Assembly (NCBI GenBank): GCA_024234075.1
Contig: JACKOV010000002.1
Location: forward strand, 558,001-622,000
Direction of reading: 5' to 3'
DNA from: Nevskiaceae bacterium
GTDB taxonomy: Bacteria > Pseudomonadota > Gammaproteobacteria > Steroidobacterales > Steroidobacteraceae
DNA length: 64,000 nt
Shown piece by piece: positions 17,360-26,637 of this stretch (positions within the stretch are counted from its first letter, which is position 1; each line of letters begins with the position of its first letter). Below the pieces are notes generated by a model. It did not search any database. It was not told the DNA's origin and saw only the letters and a list, made by a program, of their open reading frames with translations. A program made the translations under genes and the position numbers.

Positions 17360-18244
17360 TCAGCCGGCAGGCAGGTGCCGCTCCAGGAAGGCGACGACGC
17401 CGTCGTTGAAGACGTCGTTGCGATCGCCGGCGACCATGTGGGCCGCACCGGCGATGTTCAGCACTTCGAGCTGCGGCAGGTCGCGTTGCAGCGCGGCGAC
17501 GCCGGCGTCGCCGACGATGTCGCTCTGCAGGCCGCGAACCAGCAGTGTCGGGATGCGTACCCGGCGGCTCGCTTCGGTGAGTATCGACTGGGCCGTGGGG
17601 GGCTCGAGGGTATGTGGGCCGTCGAGCACGTGCGGATCCCAGTGCCAGCGCAGCCGCCCGTCGGGACGGGGACGCAGGTTCTTGCGCAGACCGCTGATGT
17701 CCTTGGGCCGTGGCCGCTGCGGGTAGTAGCGTGCGACCGCGTCGGCCGCTTCCTCGATGCTGGCGAAACCCTCCGGGTTGGCCTGCATGAATGCCCGGAT
17801 CCGGTCGGCGCCGGCCCGCTCGATCGCCGGCACGACGTCGACCAGCACCAGCGCGGCAGCCGCCGGCGCCAGCCCGCGACCGACGTAAGCCAGGGCCGTG
17901 CCGCCCCCCATCGAGGCGCCGACCAGCGCCACCGGGGGCCGCAGTGTTTGCAGCACCTGCTGCAGGTCGAGTGCCAGGCGGTCGAGGCCGTAGCGGCCGT
18001 CGGCCGACCAGCCGCTGTCGCCGTGACCGCGGGCATCGAGGTTGACGACGCCGTAGCCGCGCGCCGCCAGGGACTGTGCGGCCGTACCCCAGGAGTGCCG
18101 CGTCTGACCGCCACCATGCAACAGCACGATGGTCGGGGCTTGCGGTTCGCGCGCAGCGGCGACATCGGCGACCAGGGGCACGCCGTCGTGGCCGCTGTAG
18201 CGGGTCGTGACGAACGGGGGCGCGGCATCAGGTTGGTTGAGCAT
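17360..18244 (-). CDS. Alpha/beta hydrolase
   Basis: This is a 294-residue alpha/beta-hydrolase-fold enzyme, probably an esterase or lactonase of unknown substrate. It has the oxyanion-hole motif LLHGGGQTRHSW, the nucleophile elbow GASMGGG (Ser), an acid residue in the VRGLQSDIVG segment and the catalytic His in GAAHMVAGDRND. The pattern ARGHGDSGW is typical. It is convergent with the PII gene and divergent from the quinone oxidoreductase gene. ATG 18244 is preferred; a longer ATG at 18256 is in frame. Confidence 0.85.
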   Translation of the reverse strand: MLNQPDAAPPFVTTRYSGHDGVPLVADVAAAREPQAPTIVLLHGGGQTRHSWGTAAQSLAARGYGVVNLDARGHGDSGWSADGRYGLDRLALDLQQVLQTLRPPVALVGASMGGGTALAYVGRGLAPAAAALVLVDVVPAIERAGADRIRAFMQANPEGFASIEEAADAVARYYPQRPRPKDISGLRKNLRPRPDGRLRWHWDPHVLDGPHTLEPPTAQSILTEASRRVRIPTLLVRGLQSDIVGDAGVAALQRDLPQLEVLNIAGAAHMVAGDRNDVFNDGVVAFLERHLPAG

Positions 18245-18376
18245 GCTGCAGATCATACGAGACTGCTGCTGCGCTGCGCCGAGGCGCCGCTCGTTGCACG
18301 GCCGCTTGCGTGCCGCCGGCTCGCCCGTTAGCGTGCAGCTCCCCCACGGCAGGTTCAGTCAATTCGAGGGCAGACG

Positions 18377-19357
18377 ATGGCGACGACCCAGGCGATCCAG
18401 ATCACCCGCAACGGCGGCCCCGAGGTGATGCAGTACCGGGATGTCGAGATCGGTGCGCCCGGTCCCGACGAAGTGCAGGTCGGTCACACGGCGATCGGCG
18501 TCAACTACATCGACGTCTACGACCGCACCGGTCTCTATCCGATGACGCTGCCGGGCAGCCTCGGCCGCGAGGCTGCGGGCGTCGTGCTCGCGACCGGCAA
18601 GAAGGTCCGCGGTTTCCGCAAGGGCGATCGCGTGGCCTATGTACACACCGTGCCCGGCAGCTATTGCGCCGTGCGCAACGTGCCGGCCGCGCGCCTGGTC
18701 AAGCTGCCGAAAGCCATCAGCGACGAGCAGGCGGCGGCGATGATGCTCAAAGGCCTGACCGCGCAGTACCTGCTGCGCCGCACCTATCGCGTCAAGCGCG
18801 GCGACTGGGTACTGGTGCACGCTGCGGCGGGCGGTGTCGGCCTGATCCTCTGCCAGTGGGCCCGTGCGCTCGGGGCCAAGGTGATCGGTGTCGTCGGTTC
18901 CGCCGCCAAGGCGCGGCTGGCGAAGCGCCACGGCTGCCATCACGTGCTGCTCAGCGGCCGCGACGACCTGGCGGCGTCGGTCAAGAAGCTGACCAGGAAC
19001 GTCGGCGTGGCCGTGGTCTACGACTCGATCGGCGCAGATACCTTTTTCCCGTCGCTCGACAGCCTCGCGCCGCTGGGCATGATGGTCACCTACGGCAACG
19101 CGACCGGGCCGGTGCCGCCGTTCTCGCCGCTCGAGCTGGCCAAGCGCGGCTCGCTGTTTCTGACCCGGCCTTCGCTGTTCGCCTACATCGCCAAGCGCAG
19201 CGATCTCGATGCCATGGCGCGCGACCTGTTCAAGATCGTCGCGAGCCGCAAGGTGAAGATCGTCGTCGGTCAGCGTTACCGGCTCGCGGATGCGGCCAAG
19301 GCGCATGTCGATCTCGAAGCGCGGCGCACGACCGGTTCGACGGTGCTGCGGCCCTGA
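18377..19357 (+). CDS. NADPH:quinone oxidoreductase (zeta-crystallin/QOR family)
   Basis: This is a zinc-free MDR-family reductase of 326 residues that probably transfers electrons from NADPH to quinones or enones. Family features are the MATTQAIQITRNGGPEVM start, GVNYIDVYDRTGLYP, the nucleotide-binding VHAAAGGVGLILCQWA motif near residue 150, and the GMMVTYGNATGPVPPFSPL segment typical of bacterial QorA. There are no structural-zinc cysteines. An AGGxxA-like ribosome-binding region precedes ATG 18377. A second relative is cut by the window end at 63581-64000. Confidence 0.9.
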   Translation: MATTQAIQITRNGGPEVMQYRDVEIGAPGPDEVQVGHTAIGVNYIDVYDRTGLYPMTLPGSLGREAAGVVLATGKKVRGFRKGDRVAYVHTVPGSYCAVRNVPAARLVKLPKAISDEQAAAMMLKGLTAQYLLRRTYRVKRGDWVLVHAAAGGVGLILCQWARALGAKVIGVVGSAAKARLAKRHGCHHVLLSGRDDLAASVKKLTRNVGVAVVYDSIGADTFFPSLDSLAPLGMMVTYGNATGPVPPFSPLELAKRGSLFLTRPSLFAYIAKRSDLDAMARDLFKIVASRKVKIVVGQRYRLADAAKAHVDLEARRTTGSTVLRP

Positions 19358-19496
19358 GGGGCGTCGATCGACCGGCGGGGGCGGCCTGGTCTCTCGCTGC
19401 AGAACGCCGGCTGCATCGTCGTGGCTTTGCCCGGGGGTGACGGGTAGAGTTTCCTGATGCGCGCTCTCGCAGCGCTTCCAGCATGAGGTGACCGCG

Positions 19497-21041
19497 ATGC
19501 CCTACCGCAAGGATTCCGATCAGTTCGCGCACGGCCCGTCGCGCATGTCGCGGCGCTCGCTGTTGCAGAGCGCTGCGGCCGGCACGGCGCTGGCGGCGAT
19601 GCCCTGGAGCCTGCGGCGGGCGTTCGCCCAGGAGGCCGCGCCGTTGCTGATCATCGGCGGCGGCACGGCAGGGCTGATGGCGGCGATCTTCGCGGCCGAT
19701 CGCGGCGCGCATCCGGTCGTCATCGAGAAATCGCCCAACATCGGCGGCACGCTGTTCATTTCGGGCGGAATGATGGCGGCGGCCGGCACGGTGTTCCAGA
19801 AGGCCAAAGGTATCCAGGACTCTCCCGACGTCCATTTCGACGACATCATGCGTATCAGCGACCGCACCGCCGATCGCGACATGGCGCGGCTGTGGGTGGA
19901 CAACGCCGGCGCAACCGTCAACTGGCTCGCCGAGCATGGCCTGACGGTCGCGGACAACCAGCCGGTGACGGGCACGTCCTACGATCCCTACTCGGTTCCC
20001 CGCTACGTCTGGGGCGCGCAGAACGGCATGTCGATCCTCGGCGTGCTGAAACCGCTGTTCGAAAAGCGCGTCCAGGAAGGACGCATCACCCTGTTGACCG
20101 ACGCCGGTGCCGTCGACCTGATCAAGGATGCCCAGGGGGCCGTGCTGGGGGTCGTGACCGAAGACAGCAAAGGCAAGCGCTCCGACATCCGCGGGCGCCA
20201 CACCGTGATCGCCACCGGTGGTTGCGCGGCCAACCCGGTCATGTTCCAGAACCTGCACGGCGTGCCGCTGTACCGGCGCGTCGCCTGGCCGCAAAGCCAG
20301 GGCATGGGGCTGTCGTTGGGCCAGGCCGCCGGCGGCTATCTGCGCTGCGCCGAAAACTACGTCGGCTACTACGGCACCATCGCGGTCAGCGACCAGATCC
20401 CGTCGCCGCCGGCGGCGAGCATGTCGATCGATTCGCGAACGCGACCGCTGTGGGAGATTTTCGTGAACGCCCGCGGCGAGCGTTTCGTGCGCGAAGACCA
20501 CCCGAGCATGAGTGCCCGCGACCGGGCGATGGACCGCCAGCCCGGGCACCGCTTCTGGGCGGTGTTCGACCAGCGCATCCTCGACGAGGCGCCGCCGCTC
20601 ATTCCCGCCTGGTCGCGCGAGCAGGTGCTGGGTTCCTTCAACAAGCATCCGATGTTCAAGCGCGGCGCCACCCTCGCGGAGCTGGGTGTAGTGGCCGGGA
20701 TCGATCCGGCCGGACTCGAACAGACCATTCGTGCCTACAACCAGGCCATCGAACGGCAGGCGCCGGACCCGTTCGAGCGCAGCCACCGGCCACGGCCGAT
20801 CGCGCAAGGACCGTACTACGCAATCTGCTCGCAGACCTGGACTCTCAAGTCCTATGCGGGCTTGGCCGTGAACAAGGACCTGCAGGTCGTCACCCGGGAA
20901 AACCGGGCGGTGCCGAATCTGTATGCGGCCGGCGAAGTGCTCGGCGCCTCGACCGGCGGCAAGGCGCATACCAGCGGTGCGAGCGTCACTCCGGCATTGA
21001 CGTTCGGGCGGTTGCTTGGGCAGAAGATCCTGCCGCTCTGA
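19497..21041 (+). CDS. Tat-exported FAD flavoprotein (fumarate reductase / ketosteroid dehydrogenase-like)
   Basis: This is a 514-residue FAD-dependent oxidoreductase of the succinate dehydrogenase/fumarate reductase flavoprotein superfamily, which includes 3-ketosteroid delta-1-dehydrogenases. A twin-arginine signal (SRRSLLQSAAAG) ends near RRAFAQEA. The FAD motif IIGGGTAGLMAAIFAADRG follows, with EKSPNIGGTLFISGG, and the C-terminal FAD segment NLYAAGEVLGAST. It lacks the cytochrome c domain of periplasmic fumarate reductases, so its electron partner is unknown. ATG 19497 sits after GAGG; GTG 19488 is in frame. The alkene substrate cannot be inferred. Confidence 0.85.
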   Translation: MPYRKDSDQFAHGPSRMSRRSLLQSAAAGTALAAMPWSLRRAFAQEAAPLLIIGGGTAGLMAAIFAADRGAHPVVIEKSPNIGGTLFISGGMMAAAGTVFQKAKGIQDSPDVHFDDIMRISDRTADRDMARLWVDNAGATVNWLAEHGLTVADNQPVTGTSYDPYSVPRYVWGAQNGMSILGVLKPLFEKRVQEGRITLLTDAGAVDLIKDAQGAVLGVVTEDSKGKRSDIRGRHTVIATGGCAANPVMFQNLHGVPLYRRVAWPQSQGMGLSLGQAAGGYLRCAENYVGYYGTIAVSDQIPSPPAASMSIDSRTRPLWEIFVNARGERFVREDHPSMSARDRAMDRQPGHRFWAVFDQRILDEAPPLIPAWSREQVLGSFNKHPMFKRGATLAELGVVAGIDPAGLEQTIRAYNQAIERQAPDPFERSHRPRPIAQGPYYAICSQTWTLKSYAGLAVNKDLQVVTRENRAVPNLYAAGEVLGASTGGKAHTSGASVTPALTFGRLLGQKILPL

Positions 21042-21085
21042 ATCGGGCTGTCTGCGGGCGCCGCCCGCGACCGCGCGGGCCGGGC

Positions 21086-22210
21086 CTAGAGCAAGACGAC
21101 CTGACGCACGCCTTCGCCGCGAGCGAGCCGGTCGAAACCCCCATTCAGCGCATCGAGCGGCAGCGTCTCGGAGAGCAGCTTGCCTACCGGCAGCCGGCCT
21201 TGCTGGTACCACTCGATGTAGCGTGGGATGTCGCGCGAGGGTACGCAGCTGCCGAGGTAGCTGCCGCGGATGCTGCGCTCTTCGGCGACGATATTGACGT
21301 GCGGCACCGAGAACATGGCCTGCGGGTGCGACAGGCCCGCCGTCACGGTCGAGCCGCCGCGGCGGGTGATCTTGTAGGCGAGCTCCATCGCCTTGACCGA
21401 GCCGGCCATCTCGAATGCGAAATCGACACCGCCGTGGGTGGCCTCGCGGATCGCCTCGAGCACATCGGCGTCGGCGGCATTGAAGGCATGCGTGGCGCCG
21501 AGTTCGCGCGCGAGCGCGAGCTTCTGCGGCGAGAGGTCGACGGCGACCAGGGTATGCGCTTCGCGCAGCTTCGCCCCGAGCAAGGCCGCAAGCCCGACAC
21601 CGCCGAGGCCGACCACCGCCACGCTGCGCCGCGGCGGCAGGTCGGCCGTGTTGATCACGGCACCGGTGCCGGTGATTACCGCGCAGCCGAATACGGCGGC
21701 GTGCGCGAAATCGAGGCTGCGATCGATGCGGACCACCGACTGGCGCGACACCGTCGCGTATTCGGCGAAAGCCGAGACACCCAGGTGGTGGTTCAGCTCG
21801 GCACCGGCCCGATGCAATCGACGGGCGCCCGAGAGCAGGGTGCCGGCGGTATTGGCCGCCGCGCCGGGTTCGCACAAGGCCGGCCGGCCGGATTCGCAGG
21901 GCCCGCAATGGCCGCAGCTCGGCACGAACGCCGTGACCACATGATCGCCGACCGCGAGATCGGTGACGCCGGCTCCGAGTTCCTCGACCACGCCTGCGCC
22001 CTCGTGGCCGAGCACCATCGGCAACGGCCGTGGCCGGTTGCCGTCGATCACCGACAGGTCGGAGTGGCAGAGGCCGACCGCGCGCATCTTCAGCAGCACC
22101 TCGCCGGGCCCGGGAGGGTCAAGATCGACGTCGGCGATCTCCAGCGGACGGGATTCGGCGTAGGGCGACGCGGCGCCCATCCGGGTCAGAATTGCGGCGC
22201 GGGTTTTCAT
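21086..22210 (-). CDS. Zinc-dependent alcohol dehydrogenase (class III-like MDR)
   Basis: This 374-residue medium-chain dehydrogenase oxidises an alcohol or a glutathione- or thiol-linked adduct with NAD. It has catalytic-zinc ligands in GLCHSD and GHEGAG, the four structural-zinc cysteines in CGHCGPCESGRPALC, and the NAD-binding VVGLGGVGLAALLGAK motif. The overall form follows class III/benzyl-alcohol dehydrogenases (RSIRGSYLGSCVPSRDIPRY). The true start is ATG 22210 (MKTRAAILTRMG); the longer frame upstream is not coding. It is divergent from the thioesterase gene and convergent with the flavoprotein gene. Confidence 0.92.
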   Translation of the reverse strand: MKTRAAILTRMGAASPYAESRPLEIADVDLDPPGPGEVLLKMRAVGLCHSDLSVIDGNRPRPLPMVLGHEGAGVVEELGAGVTDLAVGDHVVTAFVPSCGHCGPCESGRPALCEPGAAANTAGTLLSGARRLHRAGAELNHHLGVSAFAEYATVSRQSVVRIDRSLDFAHAAVFGCAVITGTGAVINTADLPPRRSVAVVGLGGVGLAALLGAKLREAHTLVAVDLSPQKLALARELGATHAFNAADADVLEAIREATHGGVDFAFEMAGSVKAMELAYKITRRGGSTVTAGLSHPQAMFSVPHVNIVAEERSIRGSYLGSCVPSRDIPRYIEWYQQGRLPVGKLLSETLPLDALNGGFDRLARGEGVRQVVLL

Positions 22211-22428
22211 GGCTACAAGGTAGGGGTGGCCGCCGTGCGGTGCAACTCGGAAGGTGCCGCGCCGGGTGTCGCGACCGGTAGCCGATCGAGTCGCAAGGAC
22301 ACGCCAGCTGCTGCGCTGCTTTACAGCCCTCCACCCAGGCGTCGTCCCCGTCCCCGCCCGGCTGACAATAGCGCCGGCGACGCCCACAATGCCGCGTTCT
22401 TCGTCCAGCTCCGCGAGATCAGTGCCAG

Positions 22429-22872
<444 letters not shown>

Positions 22873-23293
22873 GGTCATCGCAACTCGTTGGCCGCTTTCG
22901 GTAGCGGTTGGAGAGTTGCCGTTATCACGCCGGCAACATGCCTGAAGCGTATTACCGATCGAACTGAAGAGATTGGCAAATCGTCAGTGCCGAGGATCCG
23001 CGGCATCCTCTAGCCAGATCGCCGGCGGGCCGGCGCGCTATCTTGGTGGGCATGGCGGGTCTAGTGTATGGCGGTGGCAATAGACCTCAAATCCCTGGGG
23101 ATAGATCGGCTTTCAGTCGGGGATCGTCCGGGCGATGATTGCGCGGAGAGCTGAGATTCCGCCGGATGGGTGCGGCAGGCCGATTCGTTCGGCGCGATAT
23201 CGCGGTGCCTGGTCAGCTCGTTCTGCAGTGGGGCCGCTGCCGCGCAGCAGCGGCCCCACCTGAGCCAATACCGGCCAATCAGTGGCCGATCGA
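22873..23293. other. Non-coding gap with an inverted repeat
   Basis: No credible gene is visible between the convergent thioesterase and propeller-lipoprotein genes. At 23228-23239 GTGGGGCCGCTG pairs perfectly with CAGCGGCCCCAC at 23248-23259 around an eight-base loop. This 12-bp stem lies just beyond the stop of the minus-strand gene and probably terminates or protects that transcript. A smaller GAGGAT/ATCCTC hairpin lies near 22990. Confidence 0.55.
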
Positions 23294-24412
23294 TCAGTGG
23301 TGCGCGTGCTCCGCCGCCGCCTTCTTCGGGCCGATGTTCAGCGAGGACACGTCCATCACGTAGGTGAACACGCCCAGCTCGGCCGGATGCTTGCGCGTGA
23401 ACAGCATCTTCGTGCCATCGGGAGAGAGCGACGGGAAGCCGTCGAAACCTTCGTTGAAGGTCAGCCGCTTCGGTTCGCCGCCCTGCAGGTCGCCGAGGAA
23501 GATCTCGCGATTGGTCTTGGCGGGGCCGACGAGGCGCACGTAGACGTAGTGACGACCGTCCGGAGCCGGGAACGGTGCCCAGTTCATCTCGTCGTCGAAC
23601 GTCAGCTGCTTGAGACCGGTGCCGTCGTGCTTGATGGTGAACAGCGTCATCGGCAGCGGGTTCTTCTTGCCGTAGTCGCTGCGCTTCCAGGCGCGATAGA
23701 GGATCGTCTCGTTGTCGGGCAGATAAGCGGCGCCGCCTTCCTGCCACTCGTCGGTGAAGGTGATCTGCTGCTGTTCGCTGCCGTCGGGCCGCATGCGCCA
23801 CAGATCCATCTTGCCGTCGGTCTGCCGGCCGAACAGGATCCACTGGCCGTTCGGCGACACCGTGACCTCGGCGTCGTAGTACTCGTTGTGCGTAAGGCGA
23901 CGGACGTTGTTGCCCTCGAGATCGGATACGTAGATCTCTGCGCCGGTCGGATAAGTCAGGTCATCGTCCCAGCTGCCCGGCGGCAGGTGGGTGTTGTCCC
24001 GCGTCGACGTCCACACGACATGCTTCATGTCCGGAAAAAAGAACGAGCAGGCGTCCATGCCGCGATCGTTGATGCGGCGGATGTTCGTGCCCTGGTCGGT
24101 GAAGATGTAGGTGAACGAGCCGTAGCGGGTGCGCGGGTCGCTGGGCTTGACGGCCTGCGGGTCTTGCACCTGCGCGATCACGTGCAGGCTGTCGGGTGCG
24201 TAGTAGGCTTCGCCGCTGATGCCGAGATTCGGAATCTTCCAGACCGGCAATTCTCCCGGGAATTGCTGGACGGGCACCGGCGCCGAGCTTGCCGCCGCGG
24301 CGGGCGCGGTGGCAGCCGTCGACGCAGGCTGCGCTGCACAACCGGCCGTGAGGACGATACCGGTGGCGCAAACGCCGAGCAGAATGGTGCGGATCAGTTG
24401 TCGATGGGTCAT
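23294..24412 (-). CDS. TolB-like beta-propeller lipoprotein
   Basis: This 372-residue protein starts with a lipoprotein signal (LLGVCATGIVLTAGC, lipidated Cys 25). An Ala/Pro linker and WD40/TolB-type PD40 repeats follow: DAEVTVSPNGQWILFGRQ, NWAPFPAPDGRHYVYVR and GFPSLSPDGTKMLFTRK. Such propellers bind proteins or polymers in the periplasm; no enzyme motif is seen. It ends in a His-rich AEHAHH tail. Its ATG shares one base with the stop of the upstream small gene (TGATG), so it is translationally coupled as the third gene of a set with the methyltransferase. Confidence 0.8.
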   Translation of the reverse strand: MTHRQLIRTILLGVCATGIVLTAGCAAQPASTAATAPAAAASSAPVPVQQFPGELPVWKIPNLGISGEAYYAPDSLHVIAQVQDPQAVKPSDPRTRYGSFTYIFTDQGTNIRRINDRGMDACSFFFPDMKHVVWTSTRDNTHLPPGSWDDDLTYPTGAEIYVSDLEGNNVRRLTHNEYYDAEVTVSPNGQWILFGRQTDGKMDLWRMRPDGSEQQQITFTDEWQEGGAAYLPDNETILYRAWKRSDYGKKNPLPMTLFTIKHDGTGLKQLTFDDEMNWAPFPAPDGRHYVYVRLVGPAKTNREIFLGDLQGGEPKRLTFNEGFDGFPSLSPDGTKMLFTRKHPAELGVFTYVMDVSSLNIGPKKAAAEHAHH

Positions 24413-24711
24413 CAGCGGGTTTTTCCAATGTAGCGATAAAAGACGCGGTTCAGCAGCCGCTCGTGCCACTGCGCCTGTTCCTGGCGCTCGGCCTGGTTCG
24501 GCTCGTGACGATCGACCGCACCCTCGGCCAGGGTGCCGGCCTGCACGGAGAGCGATTCGAGCGACCTGACGCGCTGGCGCAGCACGGCGACTTCGGAGGT
24601 CAGCACCGTGACGGCCGCGAGCAGCTGGTTCAGTTCCTCACCGGAGGGGCTGAACACCGTGCGTTCGCCATGGGCGAGCCGCGGGATCTGCACCGCCTGC
24701 CCGCCGCTCAT
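24412..24711 (-). CDS. Small coiled-coil protein of unknown function
   Basis: This is a 99-residue protein with a heptad-like segment (ELNQLLAAVTVLTSEVAVLRQRVRSLESL) that should form a coiled coil. A charged region (RHEPNQAERQEQAQWHERLLNR) follows. There is no signal peptide or membrane helix. It overlaps the upstream methyltransferase by four bases (ATGA) and the downstream lipoprotein by one. This packing, rather than any recognised domain, is the best evidence that it is a real gene. I do not recognise its family. Confidence 0.65.
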   Translation of the reverse strand: MSGGQAVQIPRLAHGERTVFSPSGEELNQLLAAVTVLTSEVAVLRQRVRSLESLSVQAGTLAEGAVDRHEPNQAERQEQAQWHERLLNRVFYRYIGKTR

Positions 24712-25889
24712 TTCGCGCTCCCGGCCGCAGCCTTGCGCGCCATCACCGCGAAGAATCCGAAGCGGCCCTTGTTCCAGCGGGGCTCCGGATGCTCGGCGCT
24801 CGGCGCGATGTACATCTGCATCGGTGCGGCACCGATCTCGATGCTCTCGGCCGGGAACCCGACCTTGCGCAATTCCGCCGCCCAGTCTAGGTCGTGCATC
24901 CGCATCCAGAAGTGCTCGTTGTTGTAGTACGCGTCGCCGTCGAACACGATCTGCTGAAAGACGTCCGGGATCAGGCCGGCGTTCGGCAGATCGACGATCA
25001 GCAGCACGCCGCCGGGCGCAAGTACGCGATAGGCCTCCGCAAGGATCTGCGGAATCGCGTAGGACTCGGTCTCGTGGAACATGATGTGCGCCGTGACGAG
25101 ATCGAACATCCCGTCCTCGTAGCCGGTCGCCGCGGCATCGGCCTGCCGCAGATGCAGCGCGATGCCCTCTTTTTCGGCATGCAGGTGCGCGTAGCGCAGC
25201 ACCGGTGCGCCGGAGTCGACGGCGTGGATCTCGGTCTCGGGAAACGCCCGGGCATAGGGGAACAGTGGGCTGCAGGTGGCGCAGCCGAGATCGAGCATGC
25301 GCCGCGGCACGAAGTCCGGCAGCTTGGTGCGCAGGAAGTCGAGGCTGGCGCGGCCTGCGCCGTCGTTGGCCGGCCCGCCGCTGGGCGTGTAGAGGAAGCT
25401 GCCGCGCTCGTAGAGCGCGCCGTTGGACAGGTCGTTCTCGGCCCAGTCGGTATGGTAGCTGCCCGGCATGCAGTGGGTATCCATTGCCAGCAGATACTCC
25501 GGTATCTGCAGTTCCGGATTCAGCTGCAGCGAGCCTTTGGGATTGCGGAGGGCGAGGAATTCCGCGCGCAGCCTGTCGGCATCACGTTCGACGCTGTCGG
25601 CCGTCGAGTTCCAGATCTGCTCCTGGCTGATGCGGTGCAGATCGCAAAAGAACTGGTACTCGGGAACCTGCAGCAAGGCCTCGCGGGCCCGCTTGCGGTC
25701 GCGTGCGGCCGCCGGATCCTTGCGGGCCAGCTCCGGCGCCACGCGCTGCGCAAACGCTTGCTGCGCCACGCCCCGCGTAGTCCCGAACACGAACTGCCGT
25801 AGATGTTTTGCGAACGCCTGACGGGTTCGCTCCTCGAGATTTGCGTCCAGCAGATGATCCCTGGACGTTTGTTCGTTGATGTCGTACAT
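24708..25889 (-). CDS. SAM-dependent methyltransferase
   Basis: This is a 393-residue protein. A helical N-terminal region of about 190 residues precedes a class I methyltransferase domain: the SAM motif MLDLGCATCSPLFPYAR, the acidic EIHAVDSGAP strand end, and the post-motif FDLVTAHIMFHETESYAIP with VLAPGGVLLIVDLP. The long N-terminal part and a PGSYHTDWAENDLSNGALYE segment resemble uncharacterised family-11/25-like methyltransferases; the substrate is unknown. It lies 70 bases downstream of ilvH in the same direction and starts the overlapping three-gene set. Confidence 0.85.
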   Translation of the reverse strand: MYDINEQTSRDHLLDANLEERTRQAFAKHLRQFVFGTTRGVAQQAFAQRVAPELARKDPAAARDRKRAREALLQVPEYQFFCDLHRISQEQIWNSTADSVERDADRLRAEFLALRNPKGSLQLNPELQIPEYLLAMDTHCMPGSYHTDWAENDLSNGALYERGSFLYTPSGGPANDGAGRASLDFLRTKLPDFVPRRMLDLGCATCSPLFPYARAFPETEIHAVDSGAPVLRYAHLHAEKEGIALHLRQADAAATGYEDGMFDLVTAHIMFHETESYAIPQILAEAYRVLAPGGVLLIVDLPNAGLIPDVFQQIVFDGDAYYNNEHFWMRMHDLDWAAELRKVGFPAESIEIGAAPMQMYIAPSAEHPEPRWNKGRFGFFAVMARKAAAGSAK

Positions 25890-25959
25890 CCCGTGATGCT
25901 AGTCGGGGCAGTTTGGTGCTGCAACGCCGGGCCGGCGCCGGGAGCTACGTGGTGGTCAC

Positions 25960-26460
25960 CTAGCGCACGACCCGCAGGTTGCGGCTGAGGCGGCTGATGC
26001 TGAGTGCGCCGCTGCGGACCACTTCTATCAGCTCGGCGCCGGCCGACAGCTCGGCAATGAAACGGTTGATCTCGGCCTCGCTGGCCGTGAGCTCGACCAC
26101 GAAGGCCTCGGCCGCGGGATCGATGACCCGGCCGCCGTGCCGGATGACATAACCGCGGACCGCGTCGGCCTGCTCGAGCCGCACCTTGAGTTTCAGCAGC
26201 ACCAGCTCGCGTTCGATGTGCTCGTCCGTGGTCATGTCTTCGACGCTGACCACGTCGATCAGCTTGTTGAGCTGGTTGACGATCTGCTGGATGACGGCTT
26301 CCGAGCCCTGGGTGACCAGGGTGATGCGCGAGACGGTCGGCTCGTTGGTGGCGGCGACCGACAGGGATTCGATGTTGTAGCCGCGGGTCGAAAACAGGCT
26401 GGTCACGCGCGTCAGCGCGCCGGCTTCGTTGTGCAACAGGATGGCAATGATGTGGCGCAT
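25960..26460 (-). CDS. ilvH: Acetolactate synthase small (regulatory) subunit
   Basis: IlvH is the ACT-domain regulatory subunit of acetohydroxyacid synthase, giving valine feedback control in branched-chain amino acid synthesis. The 166-residue protein has the ACT N-terminus MRHIIAILLHNEAGALTRV, then FSTRGYNIESLSV, and the second domain VIRHGGRVIDPAAEAFVVELT. The length is standard. It is transcribed away from ilvB (177-base gap), whereas ilvB/I and ilvH/N are normally in one operon. The much longer open frame extending this gene is antisense to ilvB and not coding. Confidence 0.95.
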   Translation of the reverse strand: MRHIIAILLHNEAGALTRVTSLFSTRGYNIESLSVAATNEPTVSRITLVTQGSEAVIQQIVNQLNKLIDVVSVEDMTTDEHIERELVLLKLKVRLEQADAVRGYVIRHGGRVIDPAAEAFVVELTASEAEINRFIAELSAGAELIEVVRSGALSISRLSRNLRVVR

Positions 26461-26637
26461 GAGACCCAGATCCGGAGGGAGCCTGCTGAGCATACTGGAA
26501 AGGCCCGTCCGGTACCCGGCGACCGGGCTGTTGCGATTCCCCAACGGCTTGCAGCGCGGCGCGGGGGTGGTAGTCTCGATCTGGCATCCCTGCAGAAAGT
26601 AGGGATTTCCGTCCTCTATTCCGGGTTCCATGCCGCC

